A stretch of DNA of 55,328 nt from Candidatus Heimdallarchaeota archaeon (GCA_030607575.1 JAUWJS010000004.1:1-55328), one strand, 5' to 3'; shown: positions 16,488-25,211, counted from the stretch's first letter. Program-made: numbers and translations. The notes: generated by a model not told the origin, from the letters alone.

Positions 16488-17234
16488 CTATTTCTTACCT
16501 TCAATTGTCACACTTGGAGATTTATCTCCTACAACGAAAATATATCTGTAAAGTGTAACTATTTTTTCACCATCAGGAGTACTTAGGGTAACAGTTTTTG
16601 TTTTCTTAGTTCCATGTGCACTAATTTCTTCAATAGCACCATGCCTACCCATCCATCTTCCACTAGTAACAAATCCATATGTTCCTACTTTAAGCTCGAA
16701 TTTCTCTAGAATCTTTTGTTCAGGTAGAGAAATTTTTAGGGTATCATGAGTAGCATAAGTTGAATTATTAGTTTCTTCTTTGCTAAGAACTATATTTCTT
16801 CCGTCATGTAAATTTAGTTGTATTAAACCATCTTTAATTGTGGTTTTGTCCCTTATTTGACACAGTTTTTCAGTTGTTTCGTTTTCATCTATTGGGATAG
16901 CTCTTAATCCTTTCTTAATTGTGTAAACCATCCTATAGTGCTTTTGCATTTTGGGAAAAGATAAAACATCCATAAACCCTAGAGGGTATTTTCTGTTTGT
17001 TTTAACTCTTCCATCAACGATAACATTTCTTTCATAGAGAATACGTTTAACTTCGCTCATGTTTCGTGCAAAATGGAACATATCTCTTAGTAGAATAGCT
17101 ACAGGAATACAATCATAAGCTGCATGAGGACCAGGGGAAGGTCTGACTGTGTATTTATCGGTTTTTTTACTGATGGGGACATGTTTTGATACAACATATC
17201 TCTTCAGATGTCTTTTTCCACCGCCCTTGGTCAT
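16488..17234 (-). CDS. rps4e: 30S ribosomal protein eS4
   Basis: A 248-residue eS4 (GGGKRHLKRYVVSKHVPISK, PSPGPHAAYDCIPVAILLRD, RNVIVDGRVKTNRKYPLGFM), containing an S4-type RNA-binding domain, a central eS4 domain and a KOW-like C-terminal region (KVGTYGFVTSGRWMGRHGAI). Overlaps uL24 by four bases, so the two are coupled. Confidence 0.97.
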   Translation of the reverse strand: MTKGGGKRHLKRYVVSKHVPISKKTDKYTVRPSPGPHAAYDCIPVAILLRDMFHFARNMSEVKRILYERNVIVDGRVKTNRKYPLGFMDVLSFPKMQKHYRMVYTIKKGLRAIPIDENETTEKLCQIRDKTTIKDGLIQLNLHDGRNIVLSKEETNNSTYATHDTLKISLPEQKILEKFELKVGTYGFVTSGRWMGRHGAIEEISAHGTKKTKTVTLSTPDGEKIVTLYRYIFVVGDKSPSVTIEGKK

Positions 17235-17803
17235 TCTGATTCCTCCTTGGTTTCAGTATCAGGAGTTTCTTCTCCTTCATCTAATTCATCTAATTCATCT
17301 ATATCAAGATCTTCGAAATCTTCTTCGAGGATATTTTCATCTTCTAGCATATCAAGATCGTCTAGTTCTTCAGCTAACTCTTCATCTTCGTCAAAAATAT
17401 CTTCAGCTAATTCTTCATCAGTTATTCCTTTTTCAGACCTTCGCTGAATAATAGCTCGTCTCTTTTTATCTCTTAAATTTAGTGAGGTTATCACAACGTT
17501 ACTTGGATGAACTGGAAAGCTGACAATGGTTCCATCTGCTTTCTCTTTACTGTGTCCTTCAATATGAACCGCATATCTTTGTGGTAAAACCCTAATGACT
17601 TTTCCTTTAATTTCTGCGTCTTGTGATTTGTTTTTAAAGACAGTTACCTTATCGTTTTTGTGTATAGGTAAACGGCGGATACCATATTTTTCTCTTAATG
17701 CATGAGATAATAAAGCTGTCATTTTACGATTTCGGATATGATATTCAGCTTTGAAATGACTCTTCCTCTGTTTACGTGGTTGTATTGACTTTGTTTGTTT
17801 CAT
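17231..17803 (-). CDS. rpl24: 50S ribosomal protein uL24 with acidic C-terminal tail
   Basis: The first ~120 residues are archaeal uL24 with the KOW motif (KNDKVTVFKNKSQDAEIKGK, VIRVLPQRYAVHIEGHSKEK). The following ~65 residues are almost entirely Glu, Asp and Leu, an acidic tail not found in standard uL24. ATG at 17803 is chosen because AGGTGATTAAA directly precedes it; an in-frame GTG at 17812 forms part of that site. uL24 is an early assembly protein near the exit tunnel. Confidence 0.95.
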   Translation of the reverse strand: MKQTKSIQPRKQRKSHFKAEYHIRNRKMTALLSHALREKYGIRRLPIHKNDKVTVFKNKSQDAEIKGKVIRVLPQRYAVHIEGHSKEKADGTIVSFPVHPSNVVITSLNLRDKKRRAIIQRRSEKGITDEELAEDIFDEDEELAEELDDLDMLEDENILEEDFEDLDIDELDELDEGEETPDTETKEESE

Positions 17804-17812
17804 TTTAATCAC

Positions 17813-18229
17813 CTATACAATTATGGAAGCTTGATGAGCTATTCTTGGCCATTTTTCTGCTGCTTCCTTAGCAACCGGACCTCTAATCTCGCTTCCAAGT
17901 GGGTCTCCTACTTCATTTGTAAGAACCACAGCATTTTCCTCAAATTGTATCCAATCTCCCGATCTTCTACGATAAGGGGAACGTTGTCTTACAATCACTG
18001 CAGGGAAAATTTGTTTTCTTCTTTGAGGAGTTCCTTGCTTCACCGATACTATAACCATATTTGCAACAGAAGCTTTGGGAATTCTGTTTAATCTTCCTCT
18101 ATAATTTTTTACTGCAATAATTTGCACAATTCTTGCACCAGAATTATCTGCGCAGCGTAACCTAGAACCAACCATCAATCCTTTAGTGATATGAACTTGA
18201 GTCCTTCCGACTGTTTTTCTTTTTGCCAT
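17813..18229 (-). CDS. rpl14: 50S ribosomal protein uL14
   Basis: A 138-residue uL14 (ITKGLMVGSRLRCADNSGAR, IVQIIAVKNYRGRLNRIPKA, GDPLGSEIRGPVAKEAAEKW). It forms part of the interface that contacts the small subunit. Ends in TAG at 17813-17815, nine bases after the uS17 stop at its other end. Confidence 0.98.
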   Translation of the reverse strand: MAKRKTVGRTQVHITKGLMVGSRLRCADNSGARIVQIIAVKNYRGRLNRIPKASVANMVIVSVKQGTPQRRKQIFPAVIVRQRSPYRRRSGDWIQFEENAVVLTNEVGDPLGSEIRGPVAKEAAEKWPRIAHQASIIV

Positions 18230-18238
18230 TTTATCACC

Positions 18239-18571
18239 TTAGTTTAGTTTTTGTATAACAACAAAACTCACAGTTTTTGCGAGTGGTCGGCATTCTGCTG
18301 CTAAAACCATATCACCTTCTTTAACATTTAAACAAGGAGGGTTATGGGCAGAAATCTTTCCATGAGCACGTTCATATCTTCTGTATTTTTTTACATACTG
18401 AAGATAATCTCTCCTAATAACGACAGTTCGTCTCATTTTGTCAGAAACCACTTTTCCTGTGAAAATCCTCCCTCTAACTGGAAGTTTACCATGAAAAGGA
18501 CAACGTGGGTCTTCACATTCTGTGGAAGGTGGTTCCACTCCGGGAACACCTATATTCTTTACTTCACTCAT
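18239..18571 (-). CDS. rps17: 30S ribosomal protein uS17
   Basis: About 110 residues from MSEVKNIGVPGVEPPSTECE, followed by DPRCPFHGKLPVRGRIFTGK and the OB-fold (RRTVVIRRDYLQYVKKYRRY). Archaeal uS17 normally begins just before the NIG motif, so the ATG at 18571, preceded by GAGGTGACAAAAAA, is taken as start. An open frame continues 35 codons upstream (ATG at 18676), but that stretch folds as RNA and does not match uS17. First gene of the minus-strand operon. Confidence 0.95.
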   Translation of the reverse strand: MSEVKNIGVPGVEPPSTECEDPRCPFHGKLPVRGRIFTGKVVSDKMRRTVVIRRDYLQYVKKYRRYERAHGKISAHNPPCLNVKEGDMVLAAECRPLAKTVSFVVIQKLN

Positions 18572-18592
18572 TTTTTTGTCACCTCGGTAAAG

Positions 18593-18670
18593 CGTCTTAT
18601 ACCCATATTTTCCCATGTTAAAAACACAGGAAAACAATTTCGGCTCCAAAATTTCTTTTGGAGTAAGACG
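18593..18670 (-). ncRNA. structured leader with predicted three-way junction upstream of uS17
   Basis: On the transcript strand three helices nest perfectly. P1 is CGTCTTA (18670-18664) with TAAGACG (18599-18593). P2 is CTCCAAAA (18663-18656) with TTTTGGAG (18651-18644), closing a GAAA tetraloop. P3 is TTTTCCTGTG (18634-18625) with CATGGGAAAA (18617-18608), two G-T pairs, loop TTTTTAA. P1 and P2 stack directly; the other joins are 9 and 8 bases. The element ends about 22 bases before the uS17 ATG, close to the ribosome-binding site. It looks like a cis-regulatory leader, possibly bound by a protein of the operon; no known leader family is recognised. Confidence 0.6.
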
Positions 18671-18730
18671 TCGCATACCTGTTTTTAGTTTTCACCTAAT
18701 TCTAAACTATATCGACAGATTTCTTCCATC

Positions 18731-18747
18731 ATTTATCTTTTTAATAG
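18731..18747 (-). promoter_or_regulatory. TATA-box promoter of the uS17 operon
   Basis: Minus-strand ACTATTAAAAAGATAAAT is a TATA-like box. Starting about 25 bases downstream, the transcript would begin near 18712 and carry the structured leader. The divergent region 18572-18984 otherwise holds this leader, the promoters, and a small GGTAA/TTACC hairpin at 18883-18895; no gene is seen in it. Confidence 0.5.
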
Positions 18748-18914
18748 TTGTTATTGTTAAGTTTTTCAAAAATTTAAGTTAAATGCTGAAAAACCTTTCA
18801 GAATATAATTAAATTGTTCTTTCTTCTATTTGCTCATTAAAGAAAACCATTTTAAATAACTAATAGCCGATTTTACTTGCTGGGTAATAGTTACCACAAT
18901 AGGTATCCGTTAAT

Positions 18915-18931
18915 AAACCTTAAAAATTGTA
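18915..18931 (+). promoter_or_regulatory. TATA-like promoter of the uL22-uS3-uL29-Rpp29 operon
   Basis: AATAAACCTTAAAAATT lies about 60 bases before the uL22 start and would give a leader of about 35 bases including AGGAGA at 18972-18977. A second AT-rich candidate, TTTTAAATAAC, is at 18850-18860. Confidence 0.4.
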
Positions 18932-18984
18932 CTCTTACTCGCTAACGTAGTCAATAGTAACAAGAATATACAGGAGATATAAGA

Positions 18985-19449
18985 TTGCCAAAATACAAAT
19001 ATTCAATTCAAACAGATCCTGATAGATCAGCCAAAGCCTCTGCTAGAGGTATAGATGTTAGTAGAAAAGCAGCTCGTGAAGTTTGTAACACAATTAAGGG
19101 TATGACAATTCATAAAACTATTGAGTTTCTTGAGGCTGTAATTGATAAAAAACTTGCAGTCCCGTATAGACGATTCAAAAATAATGTAGGACACAAAAGT
19201 AGCGTGGTTGGTTGGGCAAGTGGCAGATATCCTGTAAAAGCTGCAACAGAGATTCTTAAAGTTGTAAGAAATCTAGAAAACAATGCGGAAAATAATCAAT
19301 TACAATTAGATAAATGTAGGATTACTCATGCTGTAACTCTACAAGGAACAAGACAACAAGGTATGTTTTACCGAGCTCATGGAAGTTCTTCGCCTAAAAT
19401 GAGACAATTTATCCATATAGAATTAGTAGCAGAAGTAGCTGAGATGTGA
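18985..19449 (+). CDS. rpl22: 50S ribosomal protein uL22
   Basis: A 154-residue archaeal uL22 (ASARGIDVSRKAAREVCNTI, AVPYRRFKNNVGHK, YRAHGSSSPKMRQFIHIELV). It lines the exit tunnel. Starts with TTG at 18985 after a clear AGGAGAT site. In most archaea uS19 precedes it; here it heads the operon. Ends in TGA and overlaps the next open frame. Confidence 0.96.
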   Translation: MPKYKYSIQTDPDRSAKASARGIDVSRKAAREVCNTIKGMTIHKTIEFLEAVIDKKLAVPYRRFKNNVGHKSSVVGWASGRYPVKAATEILKVVRNLENNAENNQLQLDKCRITHAVTLQGTRQQGMFYRAHGSSSPKMRQFIHIELVAEVAEM

Positions 19450-19454
19450 TAATT

Positions 19455-20399
19455 ATGCCTACAACAAAAGACTATCTATTAAAAAAATACCAAAAAAATG
19501 CAATCGATGAATATTTAGCTGAAGAATTAAAAAATGCTGAATATGGGGGAGTTGAACTTAGAAGAACACCTTTGGGAGATCGTGTTATTCTTAAAGTGGG
19601 GAGAGTAGGATTAGCGATTGGGGGAAGAGGAAGAAACATCCACAGGATCACTGAAGCATTACGCGAGCAATATGAGTTAGATAATCCACAAATTGAGGTA
19701 ACCGAGGTAGAAAATCCAGAGCTTGATGCCCGTATTATGGCATTTCGTTTAGCATCTTCTTTAGAGAGGGGACGTCATTTTCGTAGAAGTGCTCATGGTA
19801 TAATTAGACGTATATTATCAATTGGAGCCAAAGGTATTGAAATAAAGATTAGTGGAAAGATCACTAGTCAAAGAGCAAGAGTTGAAACATTCAGAGCTGG
19901 TTTTGTTGCAAAGGCAGGAGATCCTGCAGAGCGCTATGTCGATATAGGAAAGGCAACAGCTCTTATACGACGAGGATTAATAGGTATTCAAGTTCGAATC
20001 ATGAGGGGAGATGCAATTTTACCCGATGACATTGCTATTGAAGCTGAACCAACTTCAACATCCATGATAGTGGATATTGGTATAGAAGAAGAGCCCGAGA
20101 TTATCGAAGAAGTTAGCGAAGAAGTTATTGAAGAATTAGAAGAGTTTCCAGATATTGATGAAGAACTCGAAAAAATAACAGAAGAAGAGAGTAAGAAGAA
20201 AAAGAAGAAACCCAAAGACGAGTTTGAAGAACTGGAAGAAGTTGATAAAGTTTCAAAATCGAAGAAAGATGTAAAAGCTTCCAAATCAAAAAAAGAAGAT
20301 AAGGAAGAAGAAAAACCAAAGAAGGACGTAAAAGCTTCTAAATCAAAAAAAGAAGATGAGGTAGAAGAAAAACCAAAAGATAAGTCCAAGAAGAAATGA
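19455..20399 (+). CDS. rps3: 30S ribosomal protein uS3 with lysine/glutamate-rich C-terminal tail
   Basis: Residues 1-~200 are archaeal uS3 with the KH domain (VILKVGRVGLAIGGRGRNIH) and the C-terminal S3 domain (GIKGIEIKISGKITSQRARV region; RRGLIGIQVRIM). The chain then continues ~110 residues as an acidic stretch (EEEPEIIEEVSEEVIEELEE) and a Lys/Glu repeat tail including two 19-residue copies of the unit starting DVKASKSKKED. ATG at 19455 is favoured over an upstream GTG at 19446 within the uL22 end. uS3 lines the mRNA entry channel. Confidence 0.96.
   Translation: MPTTKDYLLKKYQKNAIDEYLAEELKNAEYGGVELRRTPLGDRVILKVGRVGLAIGGRGRNIHRITEALREQYELDNPQIEVTEVENPELDARIMAFRLASSLERGRHFRRSAHGIIRRILSIGAKGIEIKISGKITSQRARVETFRAGFVAKAGDPAERYVDIGKATALIRRGLIGIQVRIMRGDAILPDDIAIEAEPTSTSMIVDIGIEEEPEIIEEVSEEVIEELEEFPDIDEELEKITEEESKKKKKKPKDEFEELEEVDKVSKSKKDVKASKSKKEDKEEEKPKKDVKASKSKKEDEVEEKPKDKSKKK
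20268..20381 (+). repeat. 57-base tandem repeat in the uS3 tail
   Basis: Two copies with a period of 57 bases (starting at 20268 and 20325), each encoding DVKASKSKKED followed by a Lys/Glu/Pro run. Divisible by three, so the frame is kept. Confidence 0.85.
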
Positions 20400-20413
20400 A
20401 GGAGTGAAATGAT

Positions 20414-20617
20414 GTGGCACTAATAAGATCAAGTGAAATTAGAAAGTTGAATAAGAATCAAAGACTCAAGAAACTGGACGAATTTAAGAAGAAGCTATTT
20501 ACAATTCAATCCGAATTATCATCTGGTGGATCAATCGAAAATCCAGGTCAAATTCAAGAATATAAGAAAGCAATTGCAAGAATTATAACTATTATGACTG
20601 AACTAGATGAGATTTAA
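20414..20617 (+). CDS. rpl29: 50S ribosomal protein uL29
   Basis: A 67-residue uL29 (ALIRSSEIRKLNKNQRLKKL, GGSIENPGQIQEYKKAIARI), a two-helix protein near the tunnel exit where SRP docks. Starts with GTG at 20414 after a GGAGTG-like site. Its TAA overlaps the ATG of the Rpp29 gene. Confidence 0.94.
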   Translation: MALIRSSEIRKLNKNQRLKKLDEFKKKLFTIQSELSSGGSIENPGQIQEYKKAIARIITIMTELDEI

Positions 20618-20922
20618 TGTCAAAAGAAGATCGTAATAAAAGAAAATCTAGAGTTTGGCGAGATCTTTCTTCGTCACTAGTAGGTTTAGAAATAGAAGTA
20701 AAACATAGTTCCTCTGAAGATTTAATTGGTGTAAAAGGTATTATTGAAGAGGAAACTTCCAATCTTCTAAGAGTTTCAACTGAAAAGAAGGTTTTGTGGA
20801 TTCCAAAGTCAAATCAGGTTTTTCAAATCAAAATTACAGATGGAACAATAATCTTAGTTGAAGGACACATGATTAAAGGAACTCCAGAAACAAGAGTAAA
20901 GAAGAAAATTCCCAGTTGGTAA
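20617..20922 (+). CDS. rnp1: RNase P protein component Rpp29 (Rnp1)
   Basis: A 101-residue protein with the Sm-like Rpp29/Pop4 core (LSSSLVGLEIEVKHSSSEDL, GVKGIIEEETSNLLRV, VLWIPKSNQVFQIKI). It pairs with Rpp21 to support the specificity domain of RNase P RNA in tRNA 5' maturation. Position after uL29 is the canonical archaeal one; uS17, which normally follows, has been inverted away. Stop-start overlap TAATG with uL29. Confidence 0.9.
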   Translation: MSKEDRNKRKSRVWRDLSSSLVGLEIEVKHSSSEDLIGVKGIIEEETSNLLRVSTEKKVLWIPKSNQVFQIKITDGTIILVEGHMIKGTPETRVKKKIPSW

Positions 20923-20948
20923 ATTCCAGATTACTAGTTCATAATAAC

Positions 20949-23423
20949 CTATAATTTCAGGTTTATGGTGGTTTCTTCTAAAAGACTTATTATCTCTCCT
21001 TCCTTTATGCTATCTATATTTTCTACCATACTTTCAATTCCATGCATCGATTGAAGGTCTCCTATCAAAGGAGATAGTTCTTTGGGAAAGAATGCTTGTT
21101 TTATCGGAGTGTTCAATGGCAGTTTCCTATCTTTCTTAAACTTCCAAATTGCAGAATTTATTTCTAATATTAATGATGTTAAATTTGTGAACACGGATTT
21201 TTTAATAATTTCTTCAGGTTTTGGAAACGCTTGTGTGTGAACGCTTGAATCATAAACCCCTCTATAGATTAAATCTGTAACAAATGGAATGATTGGAGCT
21301 AAAGCTTTGGTTAGTTCTTTTATAATTTTATGAAGGGTGAACCAAGCGGCTTTTTGTTCTTTGCTGTTGTATGTGTCATTTCTGTTGTAAGCTCTCCCTT
21401 TTACAAGTTCCACATAATGTGAAGCGAATGTTTCCCGAGCAAAATTTCGAAGAGTTTTAGCAGGTATTTGAAAGTCATATATCTCATAACCTTTATGAGA
21501 TTCTTCTATAGTCTTAGCTAATTCAGATAGTATCCATTCATCAGCTGGTTGTAAAGAAATTTCTGATTCATCTTCGATTATAGGAAATCTACTAACAAAT
21601 TTGGCAATATTGTAAAATTTGTTTATGAATTTGGATATACCTTGTAATCTTTGTTGATTGAATCTGATATCAGAGCCATGACTTGCTTCAGCTGCTCCAT
21701 AGAATCTCACAGCATCACCGCCATATTTTTCAATCATTTTCTCAGGTAGTACAACAATTCCTTTGCTTTTTGACATCTTTTCGCCCTTACTATTTACCAC
21801 ATGTCCTGAAATCCAAGCATGATTAAATGCGGGTTTATTATGAAGTTGAAGACCCCTTAGCATAGTATAATGTAACCATGTTCGTACTATATCCTTACCT
21901 TGAGGTCTTATATCACATATAAAGGGTCTGCTGTTCAATTCCTTAAAAAGCTCTTCATCTTTCTTGTTGTGAGGATGTTTACTGATGTATATTTCACTAA
22001 TTGAAGAATCCATCCAAGTGTCAAAAGTACGTGAATCACCTTCAAAACCCTCGGAGCTATTGCATTTTTCACATGTACCAAATGGAGGGTCATTTTTCCA
22101 AGGCTGATAATAAGGTCCTGGTTCAGGTACACTGGGATGATTACATTTTTTACAATACCAAATAGGTACTTCTGTTCCATAGTATCGTCTTCTGCTTATT
22201 GGCCAGTCAATCGAAACAACGTTCAACCAATCTACCCAAACCTGTCTCATAAAAGGTGGGAAAAATTCCATCTCTTGTGCATACTCATGTAACTTTGGAA
22301 CATATTCTACTTGTCTTAAGTAATATTCAGGCATCGCTAGAAACTCTACTTCGTTCTTGCATCTAGAACATATTGGGAAATTATGAGATGCATCTGTTTT
22401 CTCAAGAATGAATCCTTGTTCTTCAAGATCAATAGCAATTTGCTTTTTTGCTTCTTTCACTGTTAAACCTGCATAAGATGGTACTTGTTCTGTTATCTTA
22501 CCATCTGTATCTATCACAGTAGTGGGATTTAATTGAAGTTCTCTAAATATCTGAACATCTCCTGAATCTCCATAAGCACATACCATCATTATACCAGTTC
22601 CAAATTCAGCTTTTGCATAATGATGAGGCATAATCAGCACTTCATCTTCAAATATAGGAGATATAGCAGTCTTCCCCTCTAAATGCAAATACCTTTCATC
22701 TTTTGGATTGAAGATTACTACACCTATAGCGGGTATCAATTCAGGTCTAGATGTTGAAATAATTAACTCCTCACCTGTTTCTTTTACTTTGAACCTAATA
22801 TCATAAAGTAAATGCGAACCTGCTTTATAATCAATTTCATTATCTGCTATTGTTGTTTTACACCGAGTACAATAATTATTTGGGCGATTATCTTCGTAAA
22901 TTTGGTTTTCATTGAACAATTTAATGAAAGTTGCTTGAGTTAATGCTCTATACTGCTCTTCATCAGTTTTGTAAACTTCGTCCCATTCAAAGGAATTATT
23001 ACTGAATCCTAAAATTCTGCATACGTGTAGTATTTGGTCACCTACACGGTCTAAGATTCTTTTGCACATTTTCAGAAATTCTTCTCTTGGAACATCATGC
23101 ATGGATACCCTGAATTCCTTTTCAGCTTGAACTTCAATTGGTAAGCCATTGCGATCCAAACACATTGGAAATAAGATTTCATTTCCAGACATACGTTTAT
23201 ATCTAGCAATCATATCTATTCCACTATAATGGATAGCACCACCCATGTGCCAAGGAGCATTTGCATAAGGCGGAGGGGTATCTATACTATAGATTGGCTT
23301 TCCTGAGTTTTTGTTAAATGCAAACAGTTTTTCCTTTTGCCAAATATTGAAAAGTTCTATATCCTTTGTTTGGGGGTCATATGTTTTTTCTGTTAGTCTA
23401 GGAACGAATTCACTCACAGTCAT
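20949..23423 (-). CDS. valS: valyl-tRNA synthetase
   Basis: About 824 residues of a class Ia synthetase. HIGH-like motif HMGG in PPPYANAPWHMGG; KMSKS motif in SKGEKMSKSKG; editing-domain TSRPELIPAIGVV; zinc-binding Cys pairs (YCTRCKTTI, CSRCKNE, YCKKCNH, CEKCNSS). The DRNGLPIEVQAEKEF segment and FGTGIMMVCAYGDSGDV are ValRS-type rather than IleRS-type. ATG at 23423 follows an in-frame TTG. The C-terminus is short, as usual in archaeal ValRS. Convergent with Rpp29; 26 bases separate the stops. Confidence 0.93.
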   Translation of the reverse strand: MTVSEFVPRLTEKTYDPQTKDIELFNIWQKEKLFAFNKNSGKPIYSIDTPPPYANAPWHMGGAIHYSGIDMIARYKRMSGNEILFPMCLDRNGLPIEVQAEKEFRVSMHDVPREEFLKMCKRILDRVGDQILHVCRILGFSNNSFEWDEVYKTDEEQYRALTQATFIKLFNENQIYEDNRPNNYCTRCKTTIADNEIDYKAGSHLLYDIRFKVKETGEELIISTSRPELIPAIGVVIFNPKDERYLHLEGKTAISPIFEDEVLIMPHHYAKAEFGTGIMMVCAYGDSGDVQIFRELQLNPTTVIDTDGKITEQVPSYAGLTVKEAKKQIAIDLEEQGFILEKTDASHNFPICSRCKNEVEFLAMPEYYLRQVEYVPKLHEYAQEMEFFPPFMRQVWVDWLNVVSIDWPISRRRYYGTEVPIWYCKKCNHPSVPEPGPYYQPWKNDPPFGTCEKCNSSEGFEGDSRTFDTWMDSSISEIYISKHPHNKKDEELFKELNSRPFICDIRPQGKDIVRTWLHYTMLRGLQLHNKPAFNHAWISGHVVNSKGEKMSKSKGIVVLPEKMIEKYGGDAVRFYGAAEASHGSDIRFNQQRLQGISKFINKFYNIAKFVSRFPIIEDESEISLQPADEWILSELAKTIEESHKGYEIYDFQIPAKTLRNFARETFASHYVELVKGRAYNRNDTYNSKEQKAAWFTLHKIIKELTKALAPIIPFVTDLIYRGVYDSSVHTQAFPKPEEIIKKSVFTNLTSLILEINSAIWKFKKDRKLPLNTPIKQAFFPKELSPLIGDLQSMHGIESMVENIDSIKEGEIISLLEETTINLKL

Positions 23424-23569
23424 CAACCTTTAATATTGCTGTTTTTCGTTGCTTTAAAAATGGAGTGATTACTCACCCAATTAATATAAAGCCTCTATGT
23501 TTGTATGAAGATAAGAACCATTTTAAAAACTTCGTCAATTTTTCTTAGCTAGAAAGAAAGAATGAAAAC

Positions 23570-25069
23570 TTAATGTGTTTTCATTACTTTTTCTATAGGT
23601 TCATCAGCACTTCTATCTTCTGGTCCTCTGAAATAGGATAGAATTGCCCCCAAAAAGGTTACTACTGCATATACTCCAAATACCCATTTGAGTCCAATCG
23701 CGTAATTTACTTCTCCATAAATAGGTAGGCCATTTTTACTTGAAGCAAGACCCGCTACCAAAGCAAGAATAGCTGTAGAAAGAGCTGTTCCCAAACTTAT
23801 CCCTACACTAGTTGTTAAACCGTGTAAAGCGCTTGCAATCCCAAGTTTTTCCTTTGGTGCTGCACTCATAATACTATTACCATTGGGAGATTGAAACATT
23901 CCTATACAGATACCTATCACAATTGCTGAGACAATATATATCGACAGATGAGCATTAACATCAATTAATGCTGAAAGAACTGCAAGCATTATGGCAACAC
24001 CTATCATTGCTCCAGTACATAAATATCTTGCATCAACTGTGTTCGATAATTTTCCTGAAATTGCTGCAAAAAGTGCCATACCAATAGCTACTCCTGCAAG
24101 TACCAAACCAAGTTCTATTGGAGTGTGCGTTATACCAAATCTCGGTAAAAACAAGCTAAATTGATAGATAATAACTATATACCCTTGATGTTTTAATACA
24201 GCGGTAACTAAACCTATTGAAATCTTCCTGTTCTTTAACATCTTGAAATCAATCAGAGGACTAGACGTTTTTCTTTCCCACCATATGAAAACTGGAAGAA
24301 TAAGAAGACTGAAACCTAAAGCTAATCCCGCCCACATTCTTGCTTTAGAAATAGTTTCAGTTTCGGGAAAGATGGTGAAGCTTAAAACTAAAATCATTAG
24401 AAATATTGCAAATAATAAGGATCCTAGATGATCTGTTGTTCTCCTTTCTTTTAATGGTGGAGTTTTGGGAATATTAAAATGTACTAGCGCTAATCCAATA
24501 ACAGCAATTGGAAGATTAATCAAAAACACACCACCAATATTCCAATATTGACTCATAACAGTTCCAAAAACAGGTCCTAAAATTACTGCTATAGAAATAA
24601 CAACATTGTTTATACCTACCGCTGTTCCTCTATTCTTCTTTGTTGTGAATCTTGTTACTAATGCCATCCCGTTTGCCATCATTCCAGTGGCCCCAACTGC
24701 CTGTATTACTCTGCTTAAGACTAAATACCATATTGACCTAAGAAGAAACTCAATTGATAGATAACAGAAAAGGGATCCTATCGCAAAAAGAACCATCCCA
24801 TATTGGAAAATTCTTTTGTTGCTATATCTATCTCCTAAATCTCCTGCAATTACAGTAAAAGCCATCATGGTTAGTAGATAGGAAAGTATTACCCATTGTA
24901 CTATAGGTGGAGTAACTCCATAATCTGCTTGAAATTGTTCTAGAAGTACTACTACTATGGAAGCATCCATAGAGGACATAAAAACTCCTACACCTACAGC
25001 ACTCACCAACGTTATGATTTTTAGTTGGGGTCCCGAAAGCTTTTCAGTATTACTGTTATTAGAACTCAT
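23570..25069 (-). CDS. MFS transporter, DHA2 (14-TM drug:H+ antiporter) type
   Basis: A 499-residue membrane protein with about 14 hydrophobic segments. TM1 carries the DHA2 acidic motif (MDASIVVVLLEQF, Asp35), and motif A is GDLGDRYSNKR (residues 76-86) in the TM2-TM3 loop. GVFLINLPIAVIGLAL and the C-terminal motifs fit the QacA/EmrB family. It likely exports lipophilic or cationic compounds using the proton gradient; the substrate is unknown. It stands alone, divergent from hef; 144 bases separate it from ValRS. Confidence 0.88.
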   Translation of the reverse strand: MSSNNSNTEKLSGPQLKIITLVSAVGVGVFMSSMDASIVVVLLEQFQADYGVTPPIVQWVILSYLLTMMAFTVIAGDLGDRYSNKRIFQYGMVLFAIGSLFCYLSIEFLLRSIWYLVLSRVIQAVGATGMMANGMALVTRFTTKKNRGTAVGINNVVISIAVILGPVFGTVMSQYWNIGGVFLINLPIAVIGLALVHFNIPKTPPLKERRTTDHLGSLLFAIFLMILVLSFTIFPETETISKARMWAGLALGFSLLILPVFIWWERKTSSPLIDFKMLKNRKISIGLVTAVLKHQGYIVIIYQFSLFLPRFGITHTPIELGLVLAGVAIGMALFAAISGKLSNTVDARYLCTGAMIGVAIMLAVLSALIDVNAHLSIYIVSAIVIGICIGMFQSPNGNSIMSAAPKEKLGIASALHGLTTSVGISLGTALSTAILALVAGLASSKNGLPIYGEVNYAIGLKWVFGVYAVVTFLGAILSYFRGPEDRSADEPIEKVMKTH

Positions 25070-25157
25070 ATTGAATGTCTTTCTCTTTTTAGTTCTTCAT
25101 TAAAAGATTTTTGCATTGAAAATACTTTAATCGGATTAATGGATAAGAAAGAACCAT

Positions 25158-25172
25158 TATTTATATATTCAA
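25158..25172 (+). promoter_or_regulatory. TATA-like promoter of hef
   Basis: TATTTATATATTCAA lies about 40-50 bases before the ATG at 25212. Its predicted start point near 25190 would leave a short leader. Confidence 0.4.
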
Positions 25173-25211
25173 ATATAAAACATCATATGCAAATTGTTAT
25201 TGTGGTCTAAA

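Noticed and set aside
18572-18676. 35-residue N-terminal extension of uS17 from ATG at 18676
   Set aside because: Archaeal uS17 starts near the NIG motif, a good ribosome-binding site precedes ATG 18571, and the region forms a nested RNA structure instead.
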